A DNA stretch of 64,000 nt from Ditylenchus dipsaci (GCA_004194705.1 SADC01000119.1:175132-239131), one strand, 5' to 3'. Numbered from the stretch's first letter, positions 11,799 through 23,862 are shown. The notes: generated by a model not told the origin, from the sequence alone. Numbers and translations: made by a program.

Positions 11799-11881
11799 AA
11801 ACCTCGATATAACGAAACCCTTGATATAACAAACATTTTCTTCGTCCCCCAGAGGGTTCGTTATATCGAGATTCGACTGTA
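11799..11881. repeat. Very short Tigger-type MITE
   Basis: Palindromic pair AACCTCGATATAACGAAAC and TTCGTTATATCGAGATTCGA, ending GACTGTAG. Terminal sequences match the CAGTCGAACCTC... ends of Tigger derivatives, with almost no interior left. Confidence 0.6.
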
Positions 11882-12775
11882 GTCAAAAATGGGCAGTAGA
11901 TGACTTATGAACATTTCAAATAAATTTTGCGGGAAAGTGAAAAACTCCTCGAATTTGACTAGAAAAAGGGATCCAGACTTCAAATAGCTTCTAGTTTTTA
12001 TAAATCTAACTTCTAGAAAATTCATCTAATTAATACCAAAAAGAGATTCTATGCTTTGTTTGCTACATAAAACGTCTTGAAAATACGACTTTTCACAATT
12101 TTCCACACGAGAAAATTATTTTCCCACATTCTCTCTTATATTTGACATGAAGTCTGGACTTTCGACTGGTGTGTACTCAAAATTTTAAACGAAAAATTGA
12201 AAATATGATATTTATGACCTACATCTGCTTTTTGATTTCACGTTTACGAGACCTATTACGGCTCTCAAACGTCTTCATTTATAAGATTGTCCTTATTTGA
12301 AGACTCCAAATCTATTTTTATTTGGAATTTTACGTCAAAAGCTTATTTTTTGGTACCGAAATAGCAATAAGCACTGGGTAAAATAGCACATTTTGGGTAA
12401 AATACCCTAAAACGTCCTTATGCTGGAAAAAAGTATCTGGGAGCCCTGGTTTATTGGTCTAATAAAAAAATTGGCATAAAAATCTAAAAATGGTAAATTA
12501 AAAATTTTGGCCTTACTAAACCCGAAAGAGATATAAAAAAAAACAATTTAACTAATAAAAAAATACTTTGCAATTGAGCCAATGAAATAAACGACGATCT
12601 AAAATACTTGTTTTGGTTTAGATATAGGTTTGTAGAGAGGTGAGCTCAGATAGAAAAAATAAGCACAGCAATACCTGCTGTTTAGTAGATTTTGTAATGA
12701 AATCGGACAAATTTACTCATGCCATTTTTTTTAAATCGATGAGTATCTTAATATATTATACATGCATCAGCATGT
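11882..12775. other. No gene recognised
   Basis: AT-rich sequence without a convincing ORF, inverted repeat or RNA gene that I can support. Confidence 0.5.
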
Positions 12776-12792
12776 GCTTCCGTGGCGCAATT

Positions 12793-12844
<52 letters not shown>

Positions 12845-12848
12845 AGCG
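12776..12848 (+). tRNA. tRNA-Asn (GTT) copy lacking one acceptor-stem base
   Basis: Identical to the gene at 5082 over the D, anticodon and T arms, but the 3' acceptor strand reads CGGAGC instead of CGGGAGC, so one G of a G-run is missing and the stem has only six bases. A T-run at 12853-12858 follows. It is either a damaged copy or a homopolymer miscall of an intact gene; the indels elsewhere in the window make the second reading likely. Confidence 0.8.
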
Positions 12849-13543
12849 TTATCTTTTTTCAGCGATTTTAAAATATCAATTTTTAAGCAAATGATTTTTT
12901 GAATTTTTGTTCTATTAAAAATTAATAATTTACAAAGGGTGGTATTGAATTTTGACCCCAAATTTCTGAAAAGCAATGGCAAGTTTCTAAAAAATGTATG
13001 CAAATTTCAAATTCGAGACCACGACCCACTTAAATCCCACCACACCAAACAACAACCCCCTTTGCCCACCCTTTTTGAAAATAGGTGGTCTTATATCTAG
13101 AGGCTCGTGTCTTTACGGTAAAATTATTAAATTATTGGCAACGATCGGCAAAATCGTGACCCTTACGGTGTTTCGGATTAGGCTGACGAATCGAATTCGG
13201 CAAAAGACTCGGAAAATAGAGCTAAATGTAAGGTAGGGACAAGGGTGGTTTGGACAAAACCACCCTGCAATCCACAAGTCACTCAAAACATGACTTGCAC
13301 CCATAATATCTCATTTGAATTCGCGCCAAATCTTGGCACGAATTCTACCCACAAGCGCTTCACACGCTTTCACTATTACTTAACCCTCAATTCTTAACTC
13401 TCATGATTAAACTCCAATGTTTCATCCTCTTTCATTCACAGCTATCAAATTGGGTGTCTGGTGAGAAGTCTCGCGCTTGCACGCAGCACTTACGCACTTT
13501 CGGGCTTACGCACTTACGCACTTTCGCACTACAGCATTTCGCA
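12849..13543. other. No gene recognised
   Basis: Contains diverged CACCC-rich and GGGTGG-rich stretches (13030-13090 and 13225-13265) and an array-like CTTACGCACTTTCG repeat around 13488-13540. I see no supportable coding exon. Confidence 0.4.
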
Positions 13544-13849
13544 ATGAAGAATCTTCGCTTCATTGCTTTCGCATCTTGTCTCTCAGCTATGCCAATCCGC
13601 ATCCAGGCTTCAGGAGACGGTGGTGAGTTAGGTTTGAATTTGACTGCAACCGAAAAGCACCGTATGTACTCAGTGGCTTACAGTAAAGACTACGGTCACA
13701 TCCAGCCGGATCCGAAGGGATCCGGAACTTTTGGGTTTACGTTGAATAAGGGCAAGCCTGAAGGGCACATACAGACTTCGGTTCCGATAGGGGCTTGGGT
13801 ACCTTTTCAGATCTCTGGCGTATCTCCTCTCATGGGATCCACATTCTGA
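13544..13849 (+). CDS. Small ORF with possible signal peptide, unknown
   Basis: A 101-residue reading frame starting MKNLRFIAFASCLSAM, which could be a secretory signal peptide, then a Gly/Pro-rich segment (GHIQPDPKGSGTFGF, KPEGHIQT). I do not recognise the family. It could equally be a chance ORF in repetitive sequence. No splice sites or neighbours support it. Confidence 0.25.
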   Translation: MKNLRFIAFASCLSAMPIRIQASGDGGELGLNLTATEKHRMYSVAYSKDYGHIQPDPKGSGTFGFTLNKGKPEGHIQTSVPIGAWVPFQISGVSPLMGSTF

Positions 13850-14075
13850 GTCCTCTGGGTTCAAGACAAAGAGCCGCACACTGGGACAGTTGAGGGGTCG
13901 GCGGACCTTAAGCGCGAACTTCATTGGTTGTCGATCGGTTATTTATTGAATTTAAATCATTTATGTTATAATAATTATAAATATTATAAATTATAGTTAT
14001 AATTATAAATATTATTATAAATATAATAAATCAATTTATTTATTTAACGCCTACATAGTCTCAGTCATACTCAAC

Positions 14076-14355
14076 ATGGACATCTTCTTTCAATTCATTG
14101 ATACATTTCGGGAGGAGAGTGTTCAGATGCAGTCTTCCTCACTTCTTTTGAATGCACTTGTTAGCAGGCACTCCCTTATCCACTTGTCTGACATCAATTT
14201 ATCACATCAGGTAAGACCACTTCCGTTTGTTGAATCCTTACCTTTAACTTCTTGGTTGTATAGGTGATGGATGTGTGCAAACGTTTAAACGAGTCCATCG
14301 CTGTGTCCACATCAGAATCAAAGATAGACAGAGTCTCTCAGCTGATCATGTGGTG
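14076..14355 (+). CDS. Possible two-exon small gene, unknown
   Basis: An ATG at 14076 opens a helical, Leu/Ser-rich frame (MDIFFQFIDTFREESVQMQS) to a GT donor at 14211 (SHQ|GTAAGA). The acceptor TATAG at about 14264 continues in phase as VMDVCKRLNESIAVST and stops TGA after LIMW. The implied intron is about 54 bp, close to the local norm. A Ser/Pro/Lys-rich frame follows at 14398-14580, with a polyA-like AATAAA at 14620. I recognise no domain; the conservative reading is a hypothetical protein of about 75 residues. Confidence 0.35.
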
Positions 14356-14639
14356 ATAGATTCGACTTGAAGACAGATCCAGATTGCATATTCAAATATG
14401 CACGATGTCGTCTCCACTCCGCAGGAAGAAGAGAAGCAGCTCAGTTCGCCAGCCTCGTCCTCATCTCCGTCCAAGCAGTCAATGGGTCAGCTCTTAAGCC
14501 AGTCGTCTCCAGCATCAGCAAAGTCTCCAGCCAAGTGGTCAAAAAAGCCAGTCATACAAGAATCTCCAGTCATTAGTAGTCCTCTATGTCTATGTGACGT
14601 GCATTGTATGTGTGTGTTGAATAAAAACCCCTTAACAAT

Positions 14640-15290
14640 GTCTCTAGTGTGGGCTCCAGTCGTACATATTTTACTTAAAAAAAAGTGTTGGACCCTAAGC
14701 GGTAACGAACCTCTCTGTATTTCAAATCTTTGTCGGTTTGATTTTTTTTCATAATGAATTAGTCGTAATCCTCACGGTTTCTCGGATTAGACTGAAATAG
14801 TCAACGGACTCAATGGCTGAGTGTTAAAGCGGGGGCGACTGCGAAATAAAATCATTGCTTCGATGATCGAAATCCGACTCCACCTAGACACATTGTTTTT
14901 CTTCATTTGTTCCTCAATTTCTTAACTGTTGTTCTTGTTTGAGTGATTATTTGCAGTTTGTTCTGACAAAAAACACTAAAACAAAAAAAATATAAAGTAT
15001 GGTGCTCGTTATGGAAAGTGATCGGAGCTATTTCTTTCATTTCCGGAAAAATTATTGTCGCGACCAATTTGAGGCTTTATAACACACCAGACTCTTGAGC
15101 GTCGGGATGTTGATGCAGTGTGCAACACCCAAGACAATTGTGAACATCACATTTTCCATACAGTGTAAATTTTAGTCATTTCCATTGGTCTTTTTGGAAA
15201 AAAGCTTTCCTATACGGTGCTCTGCCAAATACGGTAATTTTCATTATTTTATGCTATTTTAGGCTCAAACTTTCAGCATGTGAAACACAC
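14640..15290. other. No gene recognised
   Basis: AT-rich intergenic sequence. I see no supportable ORF, inverted repeat or RNA gene here. Confidence 0.4.
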
Positions 15291-15745
15291 AAAAAATGAG
15301 TTTTTAGGTGGCGGAAAGCCATTTTTGGAAAAAAAATTCACCAAAATTTGACTTTTCGCCTTGGGGGATCAACGTGATTTAACCTAAAAGGGCAGTGTTT
15401 TGCTGAAAGCACTTTTTTGCCCTGTGAGTGAGAGTGAGTGAGAATGACATTTGTCCTCACAGGCTGTGAGTGAGAGTGAGAATTTCTTAATTTCTCCTCA
15501 CAGCCTGTGAGTGAGATTCTCACTGAGGATTCTCAGTGAGATTCTCACTCGGGTGAGCTCAGCAAAACACTGTTAAAGGTGCCCACATACCCCAAAAAGA
15601 TGGAATTTTAACATAGCTTTGTTGACTGAGCCTACCGCATAATAAATTCCGGTAGGCATACATTTTTTATGCATCCAGAGTCACTTTCGGGTGATTTGTG
15701 TTTAAAGTTTGTGTGTGCGCATCTCAAATTCAAGTCCTACCATGC
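15290..15745. repeat. Copy of the 58-kb repeat family, split by a MITE
   Basis: Sequence from TTTGGAAAAAAAATTCACC through GCCTTGGGGGATCAACG, then CTACCGCATAATAAATTCC and ATGCATCCAGAGTCACTTTC to GTGTGCGCATCTCAA, parallels 58480-58695 in order. The MITE at 15393-15566 interrupts it. Confidence 0.65.
15393..15566. mobile_element. hAT-like MITE with GAGTGAGA repeats
   Basis: Ends CAGTGTTTTGCTGA / TCAGCAAAACACTG enclose inverted blocks of TGTGAGTGAGAGTGAG and CTCACTC. Flanks TAAAAGGG and TTAAAGGT are an imperfect 8-bp match. CAG-type ends suggest hAT ancestry. Confidence 0.6.
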
Positions 15746-16187
15746 ACTCCAGTAGCTAGTTTGCTACTTCTGCTTCCACCCCTAATCTACTTTTCAAAAG
15801 TGATTCAAAATTAATTTCTAATTTTTTTGAAAAAAGCATGCATGCTATTGTTTTTTATGCAGTAGGCCCCAGAAAGTAAAAACATGTTCAAAATTTATCA
15901 CTTTTACCTTTATTTGTCATAAAATATCTAAAAAGTAGTCAAAAATACCTTAAAATGAGCATCTACCTCTGAAGGGTGGTAAGCAATTTTATTTTACAAA
16001 TTTAAAGATTTTTAGTTTAGAAAGTGTTTAGAAGCGTTTCCTTAACCTTGTTGAGCCAAAAAATTTTAGAAGGTGATTTTGGGCAGGGAAAAACAGCGGA
16101 AGTACTACTACTAGTATATAAACCATTAAAAAATTACTACAACAACACATACAACAATAACCTTAAAACTGATTTCTTGTATTTTAC

Positions 16188-19100
16188 TTATCTAATGCCG
16201 CATGCTTTCTGGTGACTTCCAATGGCTTCTAGTACTGTCCTTGAGCCAGAAGTTTTATAAGAAGAGGGCTCTACAGAAGATCCTTTATGAAAATATGCGA
16301 AATATTTTCCAAATGCTCTGTAGAAAAATATTTTGCTATCCTTTTTTATTGTCTCATTCATAGTCAAGTAAATTACAGGTGATAATCCGTGTGCACTATA
16401 CCACAAAAATTGGGCGATGTAGATTAGATATATGTTGATCTGAAATATTAATTGGCTGAAAATTATTTTTGCATGTTTTTCGGCCCTTTTCATAGCTTAA
16501 TACGAAGTGTATCAACTATTTGAAAGCAACTTATTTTATGTTCAGATGCTTATATGTTTTACGAAAAATGGTTAAGACACAACATAGAAAAAGAGCTTTG
16601 AAATGGTCGTGATTATTATAAATGTTTCAAAGCTTCATTAAAATTTTAACAAATAAAAAACATATATATTCATGATAAATCATTTTACAAAATATATTCT
16701 ACGTAATTAAAATATCGTTTTTAGCTGGTGAGATATGGACATTTTAAAAACCATTGAAATGCCAAATTGTCAGAAAAATGAACATTTTCAACTTTTCCAT
16801 TTTCACAATGTTCTCTATTTTAAAAATATCTATATTTCCTCAGCTGAAAGCGATATTCCAAAGCGACAAAGGTTATGCAGTACATGAAATGGTTTATTAC
16901 CTGTTTTATATGATTTTTTATTTAGCGAAAATTATAATATAATAATCATGAGCTTCTTTAAAAGACTTATTTTGCTAGTTTACCTGAACATATCCCAAAT
17001 ATACATATAGTATACACCCAAACAAGTGGATTGAACCGATTATAATGATTTGCGCGAAAAGCTGAAAAATAAAATTTTATTTTACAAAACTGTACAAAAT
17101 AAAGTACTCACCCTTTTCTGTTTTATACTAACAGATTTTTTTTCAATTCCTTGTATTTTTTGGTCTGTGCAAAAAAGACAGCAAAAAATACTATGTATAT
17201 GAAGGGCATGAATACAGCCATTGAACAATTGTTGACAGTGTGGAAATAGTTTACATACTAATATAAGCTCTTTTAATACTTCATAGTGAGTTCAGATAGC
17301 TCAATCGCACTGGCATAGGCCTACACAGGCAGGGAAGGCAAATGGTACTATATCTTATTAAAGGACCTTGTCTCTTCCTTATCATGGGAATTTGAAAGGT
17401 TTGAATGCGCGCGGGACCACACACATTTTGTCAATAATAATTTCGAATTGTTTTTTATTTTTGCCTATTGTTTAGAAAAAAAATCAGTAAATTTGTTCAA
17501 AATTTAGAACCAATCACTAGTCGAGCCTAACGTTGCTTGACAATGCCAGATCGGATAACTTACCCTATTTACTGTATTAAGTCCCCACGGGGAGTTATTT
17601 TTCAACCTCTAAAAAATCGAAAAATTTTGAGATTTTTGGGTGCTCAACCAAAATCTGAAAAGTGTAATCAGGTAAACTCGCGGCAACTAAGAAAACGCAA
17701 AAAAACAGATTTGCAAAATGTTCGCTCTAGGCTGAGATATAAGGTCCGTAGGGTGGGGACTTATTAGAGGGTGGGGAGTTAATACAGTAAATACGGTATC
17801 GCCTTTCACTGCTCCATAACTGTCACTGTCATAGTGTGATTTATTATCAAATAGGACATAAAGTTTGAAATTCAAAATGCAAACAAAAAAATAATTCGAA
17901 AACATTATTGACAAAATTTTTGTGGTCCCGCGCGCATTCAAACCTTTCAAATTCCATGATAAGGAAGAGACAGGGTCCTTTAATATAGTACCATGTGAAT
18001 ACCAAAAAGGTACTAAATTTAGTACCATACATAAAAGAGTACTATTCTTATGGTACAGTCGACACTATATATCATAACTCTACATAACATAATTTTAAGG
18101 TCAGAAGTTCGTTCCCGCTAGGGTCCGACGCTTTTTTTAACCTGATTTTTGAAGTCTTTTGCCAGTTCTGTTTTTACAGTCTGGTCCCAAATATCGTGAG
18201 GATTCGGATTTTGCCGATCGTTTTTCATAAAACTAAATTTTTATTGCCTAAAAAGGCAAAAACCCTATTTAACATAACTCTGTTTTTTAATCGAGTTTTT
18301 GCTTTTTAGAGAAGAAAATTTTTATTTCCAAAAAATGATCGGCAAAATTGGAATCCTTGCAATATTTGGGGCCAGATTGTCAAAACAGAACTAGTAAAAG
18401 CTTGAAAAAATGGATGTCAATAAGGTGTCGAACATGGTAACTTGCCGGGTCCTTGAGTTATGTTATATAGAGAGTCGACTGTACTCAATTTTAGTACCAT
18501 GGTACTAAGTTTAGTACCTTTTTAGTACTCACATGGTACTACAGAGAGGCGCAATTTTTTCGCATGAATGAATTTCGACCATAACTTTTTTGTTTTTAGA
18601 CGTTTCGACGAAATTATTTTTATCGGAGAGCTGAGAGGATGGAAATTGAATGATACAAAACCTGTCTATTTTTCTCGTCATTGTCACTGTTAAAAACGGG
18701 ACTGAATAAAAAGTTTAATTTCCTTGTTCTAGCCATGGTCTACTCGTCTCAAGAGAACGCAAAGTGCGTCGAATGGTTCATCGAAGAGGGCGAAAGTGTG
18801 GCAGCATTCGGATGAACTTGCAGAACTTTCCGCTGCGATGGATGTGCAGTGGAACACTGATTTCTCCTGCTCCATTCACTTGGCCTCCATATTCGCCTGA
18901 TCTCACGCCGTGCGACTTCTTTCTCTGGGGATGGATCAAGACTGAGTCTACACAACGCCAATCGCCAACATGAATAAGCTTCGTCTTCAAATTGAGCGCG
19001 CCTTCATGTGTTTGCCGCACGGATGGTCAACAGAGCGATTGGTGTCTACTTGCTTGAAAGTCAATATTGCTTGAATGTCAATGGAAAGAGTGTTGAACAG

Positions 19101-22100
19101 AGTTATGAATGAAAATTGTTTTTATTTTTTGTCCGTTGTCGTTGGCTGGTGTTTAAAGAATTATTTGCAAGTTTGGTATCATTCAATTTCGCATCCTCTC
19201 AGCTCTTCGATAAAAAATAGATCTCATTGAAATGTCGAAAAAAAGGTTATTGGCTAAATTCATTCATGCGCCACCCTGTATATTTATAAGATATAGTCCA
19301 AAAATGGCCTTTCCTGTACACATCTTTTCGGCCAATCACGAACGATTGCTTTCTCGTACCAGTTGTTTTAGATATAATCCTGACATTTATTGACAGGTAA
19401 ACGATCTTTGAGCCCCCCAAAAACGTGGTTTATCTGAGGGTTTTATTGTTGCTGCGCGATTAGGGATAGCTGGAAGAATTACGGTTTTACTTGCTTTTCA
19501 ATTTCTTACAATATTTTTGGAGTCCAATTGGTAGCCCACATAAGGGTTAAACGACCATGCAAAGAAAAGGCCAGTAAAGAGACCAGGCTTTGTAAAATAG
19601 CAATAAATAGGCCATAAACTGTAGGAACGAATAGCCACCAAAAAGTTAAGCTTCCTAAATCATGCTGCATTTTAACCTTAGTACCCTAAAACCAATTGCA
19701 AACCGCCAATATTTTTTTTTCTAACCGTGGACACAGAATAGACATGCATCTATTGATGGCTAAAAAGATCTGTGATGCACTTTCTGCCATCCAAGACCTG
19801 GAATAACGAAAATCTCAAATATACTTTACACTAAAATTATTTTCAAACCCCTAGTTTCCAATCAAGAACCTGGGCATAGGTTTTTTAATTATCCTTGCTA
19901 AAAAAAAATACCAAATTATACTTCTTAAAGTATGTTTTCAGAAAGCTATCGCCGGCTTCACACATTTCAATGACACTTTTCATTGCGAAAAACAGCGGCC
20001 CTAGTTGAGAATGGGTACCGATTGCTTGCCTTCGCCCCCGTTTGCTTTTTCGGTTTTTTCGAAATTTCGCCTTGAATCCCACGTGTTGTTTAACTCCCTG
20101 TTTTTTATAAGTATATTTCTTTTACGGAAATTCTTTATATTTATAGTTCAATAAATTGTATTAAATAAAACGTATTCATACAGTCAGTCCTAGAGAAAGC
20201 ATGGCCTCCAGGCATAGTTGCACCGTCGCCAAAAAAGTCGCCGACGCCGCTGCCAGCGCTCTGAAATGTTCGCTGCTAGGATTCTTCATAAACAGCTCCA
20301 GCACGGCGGCAGCGAGTTTTGTGTTCGTGTCTAAGGTATGTGAGAGCGCACTGTATTGAGAATTCACTGTGTGAGTTTTTTTAGCGATCAACTTGATATA
20401 AAGTATAGAGAACGCGCTGACTTAAAGCCATGTTAAGGTACCTTTATCCACACTGGTGATTTTCTCACATCAAAATTTGCTGCCATTTCTGATGCCTAGT
20501 TGAAGTTTCCTACTCAAACTTTTTTTGGGATTTAAGATGAACCCCTCGACAACATTTTCCGAAAATAGGGTAAGACATATCTTATACACCTGTTTTGCTC
20601 AAAATACTTTAAAGCATATTTGTAAGCTTGAATGATAGATAGCAAGGAATTTTTTCGTTTCAGGTCTGATTAAACCCATAAAAAAATAGACAAAAAAACT
20701 CTAAATGTGCATTCTTTATTCATAATAATTTATTTTGTCTTTGATTATGTCCCAAAAGACCATGCTCTCGAGCATGGCGAGATCTGCGGATAAACATTTG
20801 ATGATACAACTATTGGGAACTCATTTTTGTGGATAAAACATGCGGACCTACATTTGCGGAAGACTTTTTCGGAACGACATTTGCAGACCGAATTTTGCGG
20901 AGTGACTTAAGCAGAGAGTATTAGCCGAATGATTTTCGCAAGATTTGCGGAAATAACATTTGCAGAGCTACATTAGAGGCAGGACATTTGCGGAATCACA
21001 TAAAAGACGGTATGCTGCATAGAAAGTCTTTGAAAAATATCATTTTCATTGCTGCCTTTTAAGCATAACAACTAAAGACCATGAATTATTTAGTAAAACA
21101 ATAAGCAACTCGATAATATTTGGGTTTTATGTCGTTTCCGCAAATGTCGCACCGCAAACGCCCTACCGCAAATGTCGGTCCGTAAATATCCTTCCTCTAA
21201 CGTTGCTCCTCAAATGTCGTTCCACATGCAAATGTCCTGCCGTTAACGACGGTCTGCAATAGTCGTCTCTGCAAATGTTATGTTCGTAAATACCCTTCTG
21301 CAAATGCAGATCCGCAAATTCAGATCCGCAAAAGTCTTTGTGCGAATGTTACGTCTGCAAATAACCTACCGCAAATGTTTATCCGCAGATCTTGCCATGC
21401 CGCTCACGGTGGTCTGGTGTTCCAACGTCAATTCAACATTTTTCCTAATCGTTGGATTTAAGTGCGAATTTTTTATTCAGTTTCTAACAAAACTATACCT
21501 AAGATTTAATTCTAGGCCTTGTTCTGTTAGAAACCAAGTTGAAAAATCCGTACAGAAGATCAAATAACTAGGAAATTTTCTGAATTGGCGGAGACCACCA
21601 GACCACCGTGAGCACAGTCCTTTACATAAAGGTTGAAAATTCCTTGCATCTAAAAAAACTAAATGCTTACCTAGCTGCTTTGAAAATTTCTGAGAAGGAT
21701 TTGCGTACACTTAACTATCCATTACATGAAAGTGTTTATCCAGGGCTCCCAGATTTTTTTTTCAAAAATGAGGACATTTGTTTAAAATAAGGACAATTTG
21801 GAGAATTTTGGCAAATATATCCTATTTTATCCAGTGTTTATTGCTCTATTGCTGCTAAAAAATAAGATTTTGACTGAAAATTCCGGAAAAAAATAAGATT
21901 TGGAATTCCAGCATAAAGACATATCCTATAAATAAGGACATATTTGGGGCCTTGGTTTTATCCTACAGAAATAATAGCTTTGGTAGGACTGTATTCACTG
22001 AAACACTACTGTATTTATTATAAAAATTGACTTGTCACTGCAACTCCAGCCAAATAAATCAAGTTAGGATAAGAGCAATAAACTGCTCCTATCATGCTCC

Positions 22101-22413
22101 AGTAGCCATGCACAAAGCCTAGCAGCCACAAAATCAAAAAAATCCACTGCTCCAATATACAACATTAATCTAAAAACCTTTATTTTTTAGTGTAAATAGA
22201 TTTTTGGAGGATACCTATAGCAAGGGTTGTGCTTGTGTTTGTACATAGAAGCAAAACAAGGAACATACAGGATGTAAAACAAACCGCACGAAACAATAGT
22301 AAGTAGTCCTTTAATTGATGTGTTCGCTCTTCCAACGGCACATCTTCTACTCTAATATTGGTGCAGTTGTAAATAGTGTTGAACTCTTCTGGGTGGAATA
22401 AATAAAGATTCAT
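16188..22413 (-). CDS. Srt-family (serpentine class T) chemoreceptor, gene A
   Basis: Seven-transmembrane receptor of the nematode Srt family, expected in sensory-cilium membranes. Minus-strand exons in order: 22413-22215, 22169-22032, 19797-19704, 19654-19510, 17257-17129, 17061-16984 and 16439-16188 (stop TAA), about 344 residues. Markers: MNLYLFHPEEFNTIYNC at the start; ILYVPCFASMYKH (end of TM1); GAVYCSYPNLIYLAG (TM3 region); LAINRCMSIL; AWSFNPYVGY; YVNYFHTVNN; QFLWYSAHGLSPVIYLTMNE (TM7). Splice sites are GT-AG and match gene B exon for exon, except that gene A has an extra intron before TM7 and lacks gene B's intron after SAHG. The frame needs single-base corrections at about 22312-22324, in the T7 run 22136-22142, near 19791, probably in the A9 run at 19712-19720, and in the A4 run 19594-19597. 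Two introns exceed 2 kb and are filled with foldbacks. Confidence 0.85.
17362..17979. mobile_element. TTAA-flanked foldback of the AGGACC family
   Basis: Ends AGGACC / GGTCCT with TTAA at both sides (17358-17361 and 17980-17983). The arms carry TTTGAATGCGCGCGGGACCA and its complement. A pogo-type MITE (17563-17796) is nested in it. Lies in the long 3' part of the srt gene A region, next to the element at 17988. Confidence 0.8.
17563..17796. mobile_element. pogo-type MITE nested in a foldback
   Basis: Ends CCCTATTTACTGTATTAA / TTAATACAGTAAATACGG with TA on both sides. The interior has a short hairpin around GAGTTATTTTTCAACCTC. Ends are related to those of the element at 6568-7811. Confidence 0.75.
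17988..18539. mobile_element. TA-flanked element with GTACC-rich ends, host to a Tigger MITE
   Basis: Ends GTACCATGTGA and TCACATGGTAC with TA at 17986-17987 and 18540-18541. Subterminal AAAAAGGTACTAAATTTAGT is mirrored on the right. Nearly all of its interior is the later insertion at 18056-18481. Confidence 0.7.
18056..18481. mobile_element. Tigger-type MITE
   Basis: Ends CAGTCGAC... / ...GTCGACTG with TA at 18054-18055 and 18482-18483. Subterminal sequences are CTCTACATAACATAA on the left and CCTTGAGTTATGTTATATAG on the right. Inner arms (GATCGTTTTTCATAAAAC, about 18219, with its counterpart near 18330) form a hairpin. Non-coding. Confidence 0.8.
18542..19278 (+). mobile_element. Deleted Tc1/mariner-superfamily element
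   Basis: Ends CAGAGAGGCGC / GCGCCACCCTG with TA at 18540-18541 and 19279-19280. Subterminal CGCATGAATGAATTT pairs with AAATTCATTCATGCG. The left TA is also the right TA of the preceding element, so the two abut exactly. Confidence 0.8.
18735..19085 (+). pseudogene. Mariner-like transposase remnant
   Basis: Opens with MVYSSQENAKCVEWFIEEGE, the N-terminal helix typical of this transposase group. It then jumps by internal deletion to the C-terminal catalytic motif WPPYSPDLTPCDFFLWGWIK at about 18880-18945. The following frame (NMNKLRLQIERAFMCLPHGW) is the usual C-terminal tail but lies in another frame. More than half the protein is missing, including the first catalytic Asp. Confidence 0.82.
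20176..20391 (-). CDS. Small Ala/Leu-rich ORF inside srt gene A intron
   Basis: A 71-residue frame (ends ALAAASATFLATVQLCLEAM) on the same strand as srt gene A, within its intron between exons 2 and 3. The composition resembles coding sequence more than the AT-rich surroundings, but I recognise no domain and see no partner exons. Could be a captured exon or chance. Confidence 0.25.
   Translation of the reverse strand: MIAKKTHTVNSQYSALSHTLDTNTKLAAAVLELFMKNPSSEHFRALAAASATFLATVQLCLEAMLSLGLTV
20772..21400. mobile_element. Foldback with GCGGAACGACATTT-type array arms, copy 1
   Basis: Ends GCATGGCGAGATCTGCGGAT / ATCCGCAGATCTTGCCATGC. The left arm (about 20800-20995) is degenerate 13-14 bp repeats of the form TTTGCGGAxxGACA; the right arm (21135-21390) is their complement. 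Same family as 41629-42697. It appears to have landed in an AGGACC-family element whose right part follows (21401-21620). It lies in an intron of srt gene A. Confidence 0.82.
21401..21625. repeat. AGGACC-family element, right part
   Basis: CTCACGGTGGTCTGGTGTTC, a short hairpin around TTCTAGGCCTTG, then CTGAATTGGCGGAGACCACC and AGTCCTTTA. Close relatives lie at 23940-24200 and 48735-48990. Confidence 0.6.
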
Positions 22414-23072
22414 GGTGAGTTACCAACAAAATATTTGTATGACTTTGTTTAGTTTTTATCAAATTCTCGCTTTTTTAGATTTTTGAGAGCTTATATTTAA
22501 ATGCTAAGAGGTCGACGTGTTTTTGTTTTACAGAAATTTGAAGTTGAGCATATTTGCACCTGTTAAGCTTTTTATTATGTTATTTTCTTTCTCACATTTT
22601 CTTCTTCTTCTTCTTTTTACTGTGTTATTTTGATTAGAATTTGTGCCAAGGCTTTAAAATTCTGTTTCTGTTAAATTCAGCTCGCCAAAGTCAAAACGGT
22701 TGTGAACAATTTCAGTCATTTACAGCTGTCTTTTTTTTTTAGTAATCGTAAAATTAAATAGCAATAGCAAATTTCCTGACATACAATTTCTAGAATTACT
22801 AGAAAAAGCCATATTTTGTCAATATGCAATCGTAGAGAGATTTTTTTAGCCCGCGTGCCCCGCGTGTTTGACAATCTTGATTGACGTCTTCCACCGTCCC
22901 CCTATAAAGGACTCCGTAGCACTACTAGGGACTCCGACATTTTAATCTAAGGCCTAGGCTTAAGGTAGGCCACCATATGTTAGCCGGGACTAAGAAATGT
23001 CTTAGGCTAATGCGGTTTATGATGTAACAAAAGTCCTTGGGGACGTCTAAGCTCGTTATTTACAAGAAAGTA

Positions 23073-23862
23073 CCTGGTGGACAAAAGTCCTTGGACAAAT
23101 TTGAGCTCACTTTTTTGAAATAAAAATTTAACGATGAGAAAATTCCTAAAAATAGGTTTTGTAGCCCTGAATCTCCTCTTTCAAATGGCATATTGCTTTC
23201 AGCTTGACTATTTTGGATAAGTCACTATTTGGCTCCAAACACTTGTCTGGTCATTTCGAGAAGGTTACCAACGTTTTCATCACTTTAACTGGTCAAATGT
23301 TTTATTGAATTTTAAGTGTCACTGCAGAATTTTATCACCATGTTGTAGCGCAGCTCAAGAGCTACAAAACCCATATTACAGAGTGATTTTTGAATATCTG
23401 ATGGTTGAGATATGTCCTTTTGAATAAATCAATTTCTTGAAAAAAACGACCAAAATCCGAGAAATTGGCAAAAACTTGCGTTTTCGTCATTTTTTCAAGA
23501 AAATGATTTATTCCAAAAGGACATATCTCAACCATCAGATATTCAAAAATCACTCTGTAATATGGGTTTTGTAGCTCTTGAGCTGCGCTACAACATGGTG
23601 ATAAAATTCTGCAGTGACACTTAAAATTCAATAAAACATTTGACCAGTTAAAGTGATGAAAACGTTGGTAACCTTCTCGAAATGACCAGACAAGTGTTTG
23701 GAGCCAAATAGTGACTTATCCAAAATAGTCAAGCTGAAAGCAATATGCCATTTGAAAGAGGAGATTCAGGCTACAAAACCTATTTTTAGGAATTTTCTCA
23801 TCGTTAAATTTTTATTTCAAAAAGTGAGCTCAAAATTTGTCCAAGGACTTTTGTCCACCAGT
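23073..23862. mobile_element. Palindromic mariner-type MITE, copy 1 (790 bp)
   Basis: Two near-identical arms of about 390 bp in inverted orientation with almost no loop. Ends CCTGGTGGACAAAAGTCC / GGACTTTTGTCCACCAGT with TA on both sides (23071-23072 and 23863-23864). A homologue with its own TA flanks is at 52496-53281, and a third partial copy at 44540-44790. No ORF of note. Confidence 0.88.
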
